Positions 28,774-37,343 are shown, counted from the stretch's first letter. The stretch: DNA of 64,000 nt from Pseudomonadota bacterium (GCA_016705325.1 JADIYJ010000027.1:620001-684000), one strand, 5' to 3'. The notes: generated by a model from the sequence alone, not told the origin. Program-made: numbers and translations.

Positions 28774-28980
28774 ATGCTCATCAAGTTTCTCATCGTCCTC
28801 GTCCTCGTCGCCATCGTCCTGAGCCTGTTTTCCGGGCTCTTCCACCTGGTGAAGGAAGAGGGCAAGTCGCGGCGGATGGTCAACGCGCTGACCGTGCGCA
28901 TCGCGCTGTCCGTCGCGCTCTTCATCTTGCTGTTCATCGCCTGGTATGCGGGTCTGATCACGCCGCATCATGTGAGGTGA
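28774..28980 (+). CDS. Twin-transmembrane small protein (DUF2909-like)
   Basis: 68 aa with two membrane helices joined by a basic loop: MLIKFLIVLVLVAIVLSLFSG, KEEGKSRRM and an RIALSVALFILLFIAWYAGLI helix. This arrangement matches the small DUF2909/twin-TM proteins that neighbour cytochrome oxidase genes. I chose the ATG at 28774 because a longer in-frame extension reads antisense to SURF1. Its stop is directly followed by a polypurine tract. Confidence 0.8.
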   Translation: MLIKFLIVLVLVAIVLSLFSGLFHLVKEEGKSRRMVNALTVRIALSVALFILLFIAWYAGLITPHHVR

Positions 28981-29090
28981 GGAAGGGGGAAGGGGGAGGG
29001 GGAGGGGGAAGGAGAGGAAGGGAGGAAGGGGAGGAAGGGGAAGGGAGGAAGGGGAAGGGGGAAGGGAGGAAGGAGGAAGATCGGAGGAAG
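28979..29090 (+). repeat. Polypurine GGAAGG tract after the DUF2909 gene
   Basis: About 110 bases of imperfect GGGAAGG/GGAGGAA units starting at the stop codon of the DUF2909 gene. With the hairpin at 29148-29170 and the pyrimidine tract at 29224-29325 it makes up nearly all of the 342-base gap between convergent genes. I see no gene in the gap. Confidence 0.8.
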
Positions 29091-29147
29091 GTGGGCCGGA
29101 AAGCGCGACTCCTGATCAGACAATCAAGCTCAAGTTTTCCAAGCAGA

Positions 29148-29170
29148 GAAGGCCGGCATTGCCGGCCTTC
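29148..29170. terminator. Bidirectional hairpin terminator between DUF2909 gene and ctaE
   Basis: A perfect 10-base stem GAAGGCCGGC/GCCGGCCTTC with an ATT loop, followed by TTC on the plus strand. The T-run is short, so intrinsic termination may be weak. Its placement between convergent genes supports the call. Confidence 0.75.
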
Positions 29171-29223
29171 TTCATCTGGGTAGGTGGAACGGGGTAGGTG
29201 GAACGGCGTCAGTTTGCGCCAAC

Positions 29224-29325
29224 CTTCCTGTCCTTCCGCCCTTCCTGTCCTTCCTCTCCTTCCTCCCTTCCTCCCTTCCCGTCCTTCCTTCCGCCTCCCT
29301 TCCTCCTCCCTTCCTCCCTTCCTCA
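29224..29325 (-). repeat. Polypyrimidine (minus-strand polypurine) tract after ctaE
   Basis: About 100 bases of CCTTCC-type repeats on the plus strand, so purine-rich in the ctaE transcript directly after its stop codon. It is the mirror-oriented partner of the tract at 28979-29090. Confidence 0.75.
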
Positions 29326-30204
29326 GAGCCAGTAGACGAAGATGAACAGGCCCAGCCAGACCACGTCGACGAAATGCCAGTACCAGGCCACCGCCTCGAA
29401 CGCGAAGTGCTGCTTGGGCGTGAAGTGGCCCTTCATGACGCGCAGCCAGACCACGACCAGCATGATGGCGCCCAGCGTCACGTGCAGGCCGTGGAAGCCG
29501 GTGAGCATGAAGAACGTCGAGCCGTAAATGCCGCTGCCGAGCGTCAGGTTCAGTTCGTGGTAGGCGTGCGCGTACTCGGTCGCCTGCAGGTAAACGAAGA
29601 AGAAGCCCAGCAGGAACGTGAGTGCAAGGAAGATCTTGAGCACGCCACGATTACCCGCCTGCAGCGCGTGATGCGCGATGGTGATGGTCACGCCCGAGGT
29701 GAGCAGGATCGCGGTGTTGACCGCCGGCAGGCCGAACGCCGGGATCGTCTCGAACGCGCCGCCGACGGCTGCCGGGCCGTTGGTCGGCCAGGTGGGTTCG
29801 AAGTCCTGCCACAGGAACAGGTTGCTCAGGTACCTGGCGCCCTCGCCGCCGAGCCACGGCACCGACAGGTTGCGCGCGTAGTACAGCGCGCCGAAGAACG
29901 CGGCGAAGAACATCACTTCCGAGAAGATGAACCACATCATCCCCATGCGGAACGACCGGTCGACGCCCGCGTTGTACATGCCCGCCTGGCTCTCACCGAT
30001 GACGGTGCCGAACCAGCCGTAGAACATGAACAGCACGGAGGCGAAACCCGCCCAGAAAATGAACGGCGCAATGTTGACGCCGTTCAGCAGCGCAGCCGCG
30101 CCGAGCATCATGACGAACAGCGACACCGCGCCGACGATGGGCCATTTGCTGCCGTGCGGGATGTAGTACTTCCCCGCGTCGTGCGCGGTTTGAGCGTGAG
30201 CCAT
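29323..30204 (-). CDS. ctaE: Cytochrome c oxidase subunit III
   Basis: Seven-helix subunit III of the aa3 oxidase, 293 aa. Typical stretches are KYYIPHGSKWP, FSEVMFFAAFFGALYYAR (with the conserved glutamate), FEPTWPTNGP, STFFMLTGFHGLHVTLGA and HFAFEAVAWYWHFVDVVWL at the end. It terminates the ctaC-ctaD-small protein-ctaG-ctaE operon. Confidence 0.97.
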   Translation of the reverse strand: MAHAQTAHDAGKYYIPHGSKWPIVGAVSLFVMMLGAAALLNGVNIAPFIFWAGFASVLFMFYGWFGTVIGESQAGMYNAGVDRSFRMGMMWFIFSEVMFFAAFFGALYYARNLSVPWLGGEGARYLSNLFLWQDFEPTWPTNGPAAVGGAFETIPAFGLPAVNTAILLTSGVTITIAHHALQAGNRGVLKIFLALTFLLGFFFVYLQATEYAHAYHELNLTLGSGIYGSTFFMLTGFHGLHVTLGAIMLVVVWLRVMKGHFTPKQHFAFEAVAWYWHFVDVVWLGLFIFVYWL

Positions 30205-30320
30205 GGCGTGTGCCCTTTTTCTGCGTTAACGAAACTAGTGATCAGTGGGGGTTGGATTGTGAGGGGGGGAGACGGCGCCAAGTGGGCCTCTATCACTAAT
30301 CCACTCACTACTCACTGCAG

Positions 30321-30827
30321 TCACTTGCGAAGCGTCGCCAGCCGCGCGGGCTCCGCGTCGGCCACCGTGTACATCGAATAGGCGAGCGTCATCCGGTCCA
30401 CGTCCTGCGGCAGGCCGGGGGCCACGATGAAGCGCACCGTGAATTCCCGCTGTTCTCCCGCCTTGAACGTCTGCGGCGTGAAGCAGAAGCACTCGGTCTT
30501 CTGCAGGTACTTCGCCGTCGTCGCCGGAGCGACGCTCGGGATCGCCTGGCCGGTCACCGGCACGGACGCCAGGCTCTTGATGAGGAACTTCGCCTCGTGG
30601 AGCTGGCCCGGCCGCAGCTTCATGGAGCGCGTCTCGGGCGTGAGCTCGAACGCGCTGCCCGGCGGGATCATTGACATGAACTCGAGCGTGACCTCGCGGC
30701 CGACGCCGGCCGCGGACGCCTCGATTGCGGACGGCGCCGTGTTGACGCGGATGCCCGCCGCCTCGCAGATCACGTCGTAGAGCGGCACCAGCGCGAAACC
30801 GAACGCGAAACTGCCCGCCACCATCAC
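30321..30827 (-). CDS. ctaG: Cytochrome c oxidase assembly protein CtaG/Cox11, N-terminus frameshifted
   Basis: Copper chaperone for the CuB site, anchored in the inner membrane. From the GTG at 30827 it is 168 aa, with FGFALVPLYDVICEAAG and the copper motif TECFCFTPQTF intact. The natural start is the ATG at 30885 (MSSTNPQVRREPLT), but a tandem TGAG duplication at 30842-30849 (CTCACTCA in the sense strand) shifts the frame. Removing one 4-base unit gives a perfect PLTRSLWVMVAG join. The restart at 30827 would retain most of the anchor helix. Confidence 0.9.
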   Translation of the reverse strand: MMVAGSFAFGFALVPLYDVICEAAGIRVNTAPSAIEASAAGVGREVTLEFMSMIPPGSAFELTPETRSMKLRPGQLHEAKFLIKSLASVPVTGQAIPSVAPATTAKYLQKTECFCFTPQTFKAGEQREFTVRFIVAPGLPQDVDRMTLAYSMYTVADAEPARLATLRK

Positions 30828-30898
30828 CCAGAGGCTCCGGGTGAGTGAGCGGTTCGCGCCTGACTTGCGGGTTCGTGCTGCTCATGACGCGTGCGGCC

Positions 30899-31027
30899 TC
30901 AGGGCTGCGCCTTCATCAAGCCCGAGGCGATGAAGGCGACATAGACCGCGATCGCAACCAGCGCCAGCACGATGGCTGAACGGCGGATGCGACGGCGCTG
31001 CTCTGCAGTGGGGTCACGCTCGGCCAT
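30899..31027 (-). CDS. Cytochrome oxidase-associated small membrane protein
   Basis: 42 aa, read as MAERDPTAEQRRRIRRSAIV followed by a hydrophobic LALVAIAVYVAFIASG helix and a short KAQP tail. An ATG at 31027 and TGA at 30899-30901 leave 19 bases to ctaD and 13 to the natural ctaG start, so it is tightly packed in the operon. Small single-span proteins of this kind are known between ctaD and ctaG in proteobacteria. Its exact role is unknown. Confidence 0.78.
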   Translation of the reverse strand: MAERDPTAEQRRRIRRSAIVLALVAIAVYVAFIASGLMKAQP

Positions 31028-31046
31028 TTTCGGCAACGCCGTGATC

Positions 31047-32648
31047 CTACTTGACGACCGGAGCGACTTCGAACGTGTGATACGGAGCCGGCGATGGCAC
31101 CGTCCACTCGAGGCCGTGGTTGTAGGCGCCTTCCCACACGTGGTCCGACGCTCGGGCGCCGCCCCGCACGCACTTGACGACGATGTACGGGAACAGCAGC
31201 TGCGAGAGGCCGAAGCCGAACGCGCCGATCGACGACACCATGTTCCAGTCGGCGAACTGCGTCGAGTAGTCCGGGATGCGGCGCGGCATGCCGGCCAGGC
31301 CGAGGAAGTGCTGCGGGAAGAACAGCAGGTTGACGAAAATCGCCGACAGCCAGAAGTGCCAGTTGGCGAGCTTGATGTCGTACAGGTGGCCGGTCCACTT
31401 TGGCAGCCAGTAGTAGACGGCCGCCATGATGGCGAACACCGCGCCCGGCACCAGCACGTAGTGGAAGTGCGCCACGATGAAGTACGTGTCGTGGTACTGG
31501 AAGTCGACCGGGGCGATGGCCATCATCAGGCCGGAGAAGCCGCCGATGGTGAACAGGAACAGGAATGCCAGCGCGAACAGCATCGGCGGCTCGAACGTCA
31601 GCGAGCCCTTCCACATCGTCGCGGTCCAGTTGAACACCTTCACGCCCGTCGGCACGGCGATCAGCATCGTGCTCAGCATGAAGAACATCTGGCCGGCGAG
31701 CGGCATGCCCACCGTGAACATGTGGTGCGCCCAGACGATGAACGACAGGAAGCCGATCGAGGCCGTGGCGTAGACCATCGCGTCGTAGCCGAACAGCTTC
31801 TTGCGCGAGAACGTCGGGATGATCTCCGACACGATCCCGAACGCGGGCAGGATCATGATGTAGACCTCGGGGTGCCCGAAGAACCAGAAGATGTGCTGGT
31901 ACAGCACCGGGTCGCCACCGCCCGCCGCGGCGAAGAACGTGGTGTGGAAGAAGTGGTCGGTGAGCAGCATCGTCACCGCACCAGCGAACACCGGCATCAC
32001 CGCGATCAGCAGGTAGGCCGTGATCAGCCACGTCCAGGTGAACATCGGCATCTTCAGCAGGGTCATGCCCGGCGCGCGCAGGTTCATGATCGTGACGATG
32101 ATGTTGATCGCACCCATGATCGACGAGGCACCGGCGAGGTGGATCGCGAAGATCGCGAGCGGGAACGCGTCACCGGTCTGCAGCACCAGCGGCGGATAGA
32201 GCGTCCAGCCGGCCGCCGGGCCGCCGCCCGGCATGAACAGCGACAGGATCAGCAGCGAGAACGCCGCGACCAGCAGCCAGAAGCTGAAGTTGTTCATGCG
32301 CGGCAGCGCCATGTCGGGCGCGCCGATCTGCAGCGGGATCATCCAGTTGGCGAGGCCGACCGTCGCGGGCATGACCGCGCCGAACACCATGATCAGCGCG
32401 TGCACCGTCGTCATGGTGTTGAAGAACTGCGGGTCGACCAGCTGCATGCCGGGCATGAACAGCTCGGCGCGGATCACCAGCGCCATCGTGCCGCCGACGA
32501 AGAACATGATGAGACTGAAGACGAGGTACAGCGTGCCGATGTCCTTGTGATTCGTCGTCGTCAGCCAGCGCAGGATGCCCTTCGCCGGGCCATGCTCGTC
32601 GTGATGGTCGTGCGCGGCGGCGTGGCCGTGAGTCTGGGAAGCGCTCAT
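31047..32648 (-). CDS. ctaD: Cytochrome c oxidase subunit I
   Basis: Catalytic twelve-helix subunit of the aa3 oxidase, 533 aa. It carries the heme a/a3-CuB site: WFFGHPEVYIMILPAFG (CuB histidine crosslinked to tyrosine), the HHMFTVGM loop and HDTYFIVAHFHYV (heme ligands). The C-terminal half is standard for proton-pumping A-type oxidases. It lies 7 bases after ctaC. Confidence 0.98.
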   Translation of the reverse strand: MSASQTHGHAAAHDHHDEHGPAKGILRWLTTTNHKDIGTLYLVFSLIMFFVGGTMALVIRAELFMPGMQLVDPQFFNTMTTVHALIMVFGAVMPATVGLANWMIPLQIGAPDMALPRMNNFSFWLLVAAFSLLILSLFMPGGGPAAGWTLYPPLVLQTGDAFPLAIFAIHLAGASSIMGAINIIVTIMNLRAPGMTLLKMPMFTWTWLITAYLLIAVMPVFAGAVTMLLTDHFFHTTFFAAAGGGDPVLYQHIFWFFGHPEVYIMILPAFGIVSEIIPTFSRKKLFGYDAMVYATASIGFLSFIVWAHHMFTVGMPLAGQMFFMLSTMLIAVPTGVKVFNWTATMWKGSLTFEPPMLFALAFLFLFTIGGFSGLMMAIAPVDFQYHDTYFIVAHFHYVLVPGAVFAIMAAVYYWLPKWTGHLYDIKLANWHFWLSAIFVNLLFFPQHFLGLAGMPRRIPDYSTQFADWNMVSSIGAFGFGLSQLLFPYIVVKCVRGGARASDHVWEGAYNHGLEWTVPSPAPYHTFEVAPVVK

Positions 32649-32655
32649 TGCTCGG

Positions 32656-33546
32656 TTACTCCGCGTTCGCGACCAGCACGGTCGTCGTCTCGAGGGCGTT
32701 CGTCGTCGTTACCGCCGCGGTCTGTGCCGCGGGCGCAGCAGCGGCCTGGCGCGCAGCCTTCTGGCTGGCGAGCCAGCTGTCGTACTCGGCCTGCTCGACG
32801 ACGCGGACCACCACCGGCATGAAGCCGTGGTCGCGGCCGCAGAGCTCGGCGCACTGGCCGCGGTACGTGCCGACCTTGTCGGCCCGGAACCACAGCTCGT
32901 TGATGTAACCGGGGATCGCGTCCTTCTTCATGCCGAAGTCCGGCACCCACCAGTTGTGGATGACGTCGGCGGCGGTGACGAGCATGCGCACCTTCTTGTT
33001 GACCGGCACGACCAGCGGATTGTCGACTTCGAGCAGGTAGTTGTCGACGGAGTGGACGTCGATGCCCGCATTGACCTGCCGGGCTTCGTTGCTGGCCTGC
33101 GCCAGCGTGGAGAAATACGAGACGTCTTCGTCGATGTAGTTGTATTGCCACTTCCACTGGTAGCCGGTGGCCTTGATGGTCATGTCGGCGCCGCGGGTGT
33201 CCTCGATCTTCACCAGCGTGCGCGCCGCGGGAACCGCCATCGCGACGAGGATCACGACCGGGATCACGGTCCAGATGATTTCGGCCCTGGTGTTGTGTTC
33301 GAAGGTGGCCGGCACGGCGCCCTTCGACTTACGGAAGGTGGCGATCGAATAGATCATCACGCTGAACACGGCCACGGCGATCACGACGCAGACCCAGAGG
33401 ATCAGCATGTGCAGGCCGTAGATCTCGCGGCTCAGTTCGGTGACGCCTTCGCGCAGGTTCAGGGTCCAGGCGGCCGCAGCCGGTACCGACCACAATGCGG
33501 CCAGGGCCGTCGCGGAAATGGCCCCGAGGGCACGCTTCATGTTCAT
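32656..33546 (-). CDS. ctaC: Cytochrome c oxidase subunit II
   Basis: CuA-bearing subunit II, 296 aa from the ATG at 33546. A second ATG two codons on is equally possible. After the signal peptide come two membrane helices (about 46-68 and 90-108) and the cupredoxin domain. The CuA ligands are visible: H197, C232, C236, H240, M243 (QCAELCGRDHGFM). No heme c domain is fused. The tail is an alanine/threonine-rich extension. Confidence 0.97.
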   Translation of the reverse strand: MNMKRALGAISATALAALWSVPAAAAWTLNLREGVTELSREIYGLHMLILWVCVVIAVAVFSVMIYSIATFRKSKGAVPATFEHNTRAEIIWTVIPVVILVAMAVPAARTLVKIEDTRGADMTIKATGYQWKWQYNYIDEDVSYFSTLAQASNEARQVNAGIDVHSVDNYLLEVDNPLVVPVNKKVRMLVTAADVIHNWWVPDFGMKKDAIPGYINELWFRADKVGTYRGQCAELCGRDHGFMPVVVRVVEQAEYDSWLASQKAARQAAAAPAAQTAAVTTTNALETTTVLVANAE

Positions 33547-33624
33547 TGGCACTACCGAAACTCCCGTGTCATTGACCGGCACCACCCGCCAGGAACGGGC
33601 CCGACCCGCGCGCCGGGCCGGTCG

Positions 33625-34065
33625 TCAGGACCGCGCCACCAGCGCAGGGGATTCGCTCGACTTGCCCACCAGCTGGCGGAGACGCCCGGCCAGGCCGACG
33701 CGCTCCTCTTCGGTGAGGAAACGTCCCACCTCGCAGGCACGACCGTGTGACTCGATGACGAGCCGGCTCGGATGCCTTGCCGCTGGCGGGTCGCGCAGTT
33801 TAACCGTCGCCCAATGGCGTGCAAATACCGTGCGGCTGGGTCGGGCGAAACCCTGACGTTCGACCACCACCGAATCGTCGGTAATCAGGAGGAGTTCACG
33901 CTGTCGGCCGACGCGCATGCTCGCACGGACGGCCCACCAGAGCAGGCCGATTTCCAGTCCCGCGAACGGCAGGATCGGCCAGAGGCCGTGCATGGCGAAG
34001 AATCCCGCGGTGCCGAAGGTGACCAGCGCCAGGCCACCCACGAACCGACGCGTCGAAACGACCAT
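33625..34065 (-). CDS. DUF2244 membrane protein
   Basis: 146 aa with a helical hairpin near the N-terminus (FVGGLALVTFGTAGFFAMHGLWPILPFAGLEI is two adjoining spans), then RELLLITDDSVVVERQG and the typical DUF2244 end ...EVGRFLTEEER. Function unknown. This gene is usually next to ctaC in related bacteria. Its first 170 bases overlap the long C-terminal tail of the bioD frame, which suggests the bioD tail is not real. Confidence 0.82.
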   Translation of the reverse strand: MVVSTRRFVGGLALVTFGTAGFFAMHGLWPILPFAGLEIGLLWWAVRASMRVGRQRELLLITDDSVVVERQGFARPSRTVFARHWATVKLRDPPAARHPSRLVIESHGRACEVGRFLTEEERVGLAGRLRQLVGKSSESPALVARS

Positions 34066-34978
34066 GGTGGCGCGGCGACAACAGCAGAACGGAGGCCAGA
34101 TTTACCCTTGCTGCACGGCTGCGAACATCCCGTGCCGGGCTTTCGTGCGCGTTGACGCGGCGGACTGGGACGAAAGACAAAGACCGCGGCTTCGAAGACG
34201 CGGCCAGAAGGGGGCGGCGGGGCACGGGGAAGCCCCCGCAGGTTATGGCAAACTGCCCATGCGGCCGCACCGCGGCCAGCAACGCCTCGCGCAGGCGCGC
34301 GCCGCCGCTGACGTCGAGCACGGCATGGCCGAACGCGGAGCGCTCGGGCGTCCAACCGGTGATCGCCAAGGGTGGCGCACCCAGCAACCGTTCGAGGGTG
34401 GCCAGGTTGGCGGCCTGGCGCTCGAACGCGGGGTCAATTTCGTTGGCGATCCAGCCCAGGAGCCGGCAGCAGCCGGCCACGTGGATGGCTTCGACGGTGA
34501 GCCGGGCATGGTTGAGGCAACCGAGGGTGGTTCCCACCACCAGGATCACGTCGAGGCCGAGGGTTTCGGGCAGGTCGCTCAGGAACCCTTCCGGGTACAG
34601 CGGCACGCGCCATCCGCCCGCGCCTTCGACCAGCGCGAACTCCGCGTCCACTGTGACCCGCTCGTACCAATCAACAAGAGAGCCGAGCGACGTGGCTTGT
34701 CCGGCTTCCTCCGCCGCGAGATGCGGGGCGATCGCCGGCTCGAAGCACCACGGGTTGACGCTCTCGTAGGGCAGCAGCAGCGGCGCGGCGGCCTGCAGTT
34801 CCAGCGCGTCTGCGTTCCGCAGCGGCTCACCCGGACCGCGGCGCTCGCTGCCGCTGGCGATGGGTTTCAGGCCCACGGCCTGGACGCCTTCTGCCGCCAG
34901 CAGTCGGAGGATCGCGGCGGAGATCGCCGTCTTGCCGACGCCGGTGCTGGTGCCGGTGATGAAGAGGCCGGGGGGCAT
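33896..34978 (-). CDS. bioD: Dethiobiotin synthetase with anomalous C-terminal tail
   Basis: ATP-dependent closure of the ureido ring of dethiobiotin, from the ATG at 34978. The P-loop GTSTGVGKT is at 8-16, with KPIASGSE near 38 and the VEGAGGW motif near 115. The normal enzyme of about 225-240 aa ends near LREALLAAVRPHGQ. Here the frame stays open for some 120 more residues of low-quality basic sequence overlapping DUF2244. In the +2 frame a stop occurs at 34243, right after CGRMGSLP, so a small indel near the end of bioD is likely. Confidence 0.88.
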   Translation of the reverse strand: MPPGLFITGTSTGVGKTAISAAILRLLAAEGVQAVGLKPIASGSERRGPGEPLRNADALELQAAAPLLLPYESVNPWCFEPAIAPHLAAEEAGQATSLGSLVDWYERVTVDAEFALVEGAGGWRVPLYPEGFLSDLPETLGLDVILVVGTTLGCLNHARLTVEAIHVAGCCRLLGWIANEIDPAFERQAANLATLERLLGAPPLAITGWTPERSAFGHAVLDVSGGARLREALLAAVRPHGQFAITCGGFPVPRRPLLAASSKPRSLSFVPVRRVNAHESPARDVRSRAARVNLASVLLLSPRHHGRFDASVRGWPGAGHLRHRGILRHARPLADPAVRGTGNRPALVGRPCEHARRPTA

Positions 34979-34980
34979 AG

Positions 34981-35099
34981 GGGGAAGGGGGGAAGGGGGG
35001 AAGGGGGAAGGGGGGAAGGGGGGAAGGGAGGAAGGGAGGAAGGGGAGGAAGGGAGGAAGGGAGGAAGGGGGAAGGGGAGGGAAGGGGGGCAGGGAGGAG
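34981..35099 (+). repeat. Polypurine GGAAGG tract upstream of bioD
   Basis: About 120 bases of GGGGGAAG and GGGAGGAA units on the plus strand, immediately before the bioD start. It is therefore pyrimidine-rich in the bioD leader. It separates bioD from an orphan antitoxin gene. Confidence 0.8.
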
Positions 35100-35144
35100 G
35101 CTGGGTTCAGGCGTCGGGATTGCCACGACGAGCCTCGTCGGCGG

Positions 35145-35411
35145 CTACTTGTCGAGCAGCGCGTTGCGGTGCTCGTGTTTCGGGTCCATCTCTGCCTCGG
35201 AGATGGCCTGGGCGATGTTCTCAGGCAATTCCTCGATCCGGTAGACGCGGCGCTCGAAGGCCCGCAAACGCACAAGCTCGGCGTATTCGTAGGGCGAGAC
35301 AAAGTACCCGCTGGTGCGGCCATGGCTCGTGATCGCAACCGGCTCCCGCTGGGCCTCCTCGCGGTATCGGCCGAAATTCTTGGCGAACTCGGTGGCGGTC
35401 ACTTGAACCAT
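35145..35411 (-). CDS. Orphan Phd/YefM-family antitoxin
   Basis: 88 aa. The N-terminus VQVTATEFAKNFGRYREEAQREPVAITSHGRTSGYFVS is the Phd/YefM DNA-binding fold. The C-terminus is an acidic, probably unfolded toxin-binding tail. No toxin frame follows: downstream is 45 bases and then the polypurine tract. The leader has a GAGGAG ribosome site and GAAATCCG direct repeats with a TCCG..CGGA inverted repeat around 35430-35450, as expected for autoregulation. It interrupts the biotin genes. Confidence 0.82.
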   Translation of the reverse strand: MVQVTATEFAKNFGRYREEAQREPVAITSHGRTSGYFVSPYEYAELVRLRAFERRVYRIEELPENIAQAISEAEMDPKHEHRNALLDK

Positions 35412-35558
35412 CTGGGGGTCTCCTCGGATTTCCGCATATTACGGATTTCACGGAGTTTTGCAATCGGAAGAGCTTTTGCTCACGTACTGAGTAGCATCAA
35501 GATTTGGTAGTCAGAACGGAGAATTCAGGCCGATAAATGACGTATTAGTCAAATTACA

Positions 35559-37343
35559 TTAGTAATTTCGGCGGCGGATCTGGCTGATCGGAATCACCGT
35601 CTCGGCCCGCAGCTGGCCCTTGCTGCGGATCGGGCCGGTGGGGCACCAGGCCTGCGCGAAGACCACCTCGTACGTCGCCGGCAACTTACCCTCGCGACGA
35701 AATCCTTCATAGGCGGCGAGCATGCGAGCAAGGGCGGACTTGCCCGTCAGGCCGCGGGCCCGGCCCGCCGTCGAGTTGTGCGCACCGATTGCCTTGAGGT
35801 CCCGCATCAGGCCGCGCGCGTCGTCGTAGGTCAGTGTGTAGTGTTCGACGTCGAGCACCGGTTCGGCGAACCCGGCCCGCAGCAGCGCGTCGCCGAGGTC
35901 GTGCATGTCGATGAACCGATTCACGTGGGCGTGGCTCGGGTCGGCAGCCTGCCAGGACTGCCGTAACTCGACCAGGGTGTCGGGACCCAGCGTGGTGAAG
36001 TGCAGCACGCCCCCCGGCCGCAGTACCCGGCGGCATTCGCGCAGGACCCGGTCCGGGTCGTTGCACCACTGCAGCATCAGGCTCGAGAACAGCATGTCGA
36101 CCGAGGCATTGCCGAGCGGCAACGCGGCGGCATCGGCCACGACCCGGTCGAACCGGCGCAGCAGCGTCTGGCGCTTGCGCGCCTGCAGCAGCATGCCGTG
36201 CGCGATGTCCATCGCCACCACCCGCCCGCCCGGGTACCGGCGCTTGAGCGCGATCGAGCCCTGTCCTGTGCCGGCACCGAGGTCGACGACGACGGCCGGC
36301 GCCATGCGCAGGACCTCGAGCCTGCGCAGCAGCTCGTCACGCACCGTTGATTGCAGGACGGCCGCCGCGTCGTAGCTCGCCGCCGCCTGCGAAAACGAAG
36401 CGCGGACGCGTTGTACGTCGAGCGCGAATTCGCGGCCGGAGTTGCCGTCGCCCGCCGAGCCTGCACCCGCTGCTGCCTTGCCCGCGCCCGTCGCGGTGGA
36501 ACCCGGGCCCTCGCGACTGGAATTTTTCGCTGACGCGGGCGAGATCACGCTGCGCGCGCTCGCGGGAGCCAGGAACGACAGGAAACCTTCGACTTCCCGC
36601 AGCACCGTCTCCGGGTGCGACAGGAACGGCGCGTGCCCCGCCTTCGGCACCTCGACGAAACGGGCGGACGGCAGCCGCGATGCCAGTTCACGTCCCGCCG
36701 CCACCGGCGTGATGCGATCGTGCTCCCCGGCGATGACCAGCGTCGGGACCGCAATCGTCGCGAGCTCAGCGCGCAGGTCCGCGGTCCGCAGGATGCCGAG
36801 CCCGGCGGTGAGCGCCTGCGGCTCGGGTTCGCCGTGCGCGTCCAGGTTCGCGCGCAGCGAGCGCAGTGCCTGGCTCGCGTTCTCGTCGCCCCAGGTCTGC
36901 AGCGCGAGGAAATTGGACAGCGTGCGACGGTAGTCGCCGGCGAGGCCCGCCGCGAAGCCGTCCAGCACGCCGGGATTCATGCCGGCCGGCCAGTCTTCGC
37001 GCGCAAGAAAGCACGGTGTCGTTGCAATCAGCACCAGCGCGGCCAGGTCACCGGGCCGCAACCGCGCCAGTTCCAGCGCCACCATGCCGCCGAGCGACCA
37101 GCCCAGTACCGCCGCACCCTGCGGCACGTGCGGCGAAACGGCACGGGCGAGATCACGCAGCGTCGATGCCCCTTCCGGCCACCGGCTGCGACCGTGTCCC
37201 GGCAGATCAATCAGATGCAGGCGCGCCCGCCGCGCCAGCTCGTCGATCCACGGGCCCCACATCCCGCCGTGCAACGCCCAGCCGTGCAGCAGCACCAGGT
37301 CGGGACCCGTGCCGCGGATTTCGACGTGCAGGGGAGCGTTCAT
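35559..37343 (-). CDS. BioH-BioC fusion (pimeloyl-ACP methyl ester esterase + malonyl-ACP methyltransferase)
   Basis: One 594-aa frame covers both ends of the BioC-BioH route. Residues 1-260 are an alpha/beta hydrolase with nucleophile serine in GWSLGG (about 83-88), aspartate in GEHDRI and histidine in AGHAPF. A glycine/alanine/serine-rich linker runs from about 262 to 310. Residues about 315-594 are the SAM methyltransferase BioC (VVDLGAGTGQG, LRPGGVLHFTTLGPDTL, MHDLGDALLRAGF). BioC methylates malonyl-ACP to start pimelate synthesis and BioH removes the methyl at the end, so the fusion links the first and last steps. It overlaps bioF by 4 bases. Confidence 0.93.
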   Translation of the reverse strand: MNAPLHVEIRGTGPDLVLLHGWALHGGMWGPWIDELARRARLHLIDLPGHGRSRWPEGASTLRDLARAVSPHVPQGAAVLGWSLGGMVALELARLRPGDLAALVLIATTPCFLAREDWPAGMNPGVLDGFAAGLAGDYRRTLSNFLALQTWGDENASQALRSLRANLDAHGEPEPQALTAGLGILRTADLRAELATIAVPTLVIAGEHDRITPVAAGRELASRLPSARFVEVPKAGHAPFLSHPETVLREVEGFLSFLAPASARSVISPASAKNSSREGPGSTATGAGKAAAGAGSAGDGNSGREFALDVQRVRASFSQAAASYDAAAVLQSTVRDELLRRLEVLRMAPAVVVDLGAGTGQGSIALKRRYPGGRVVAMDIAHGMLLQARKRQTLLRRFDRVVADAAALPLGNASVDMLFSSLMLQWCNDPDRVLRECRRVLRPGGVLHFTTLGPDTLVELRQSWQAADPSHAHVNRFIDMHDLGDALLRAGFAEPVLDVEHYTLTYDDARGLMRDLKAIGAHNSTAGRARGLTGKSALARMLAAYEGFRREGKLPATYEVVFAQAWCPTGPIRSKGQLRAETVIPISQIRRRNY

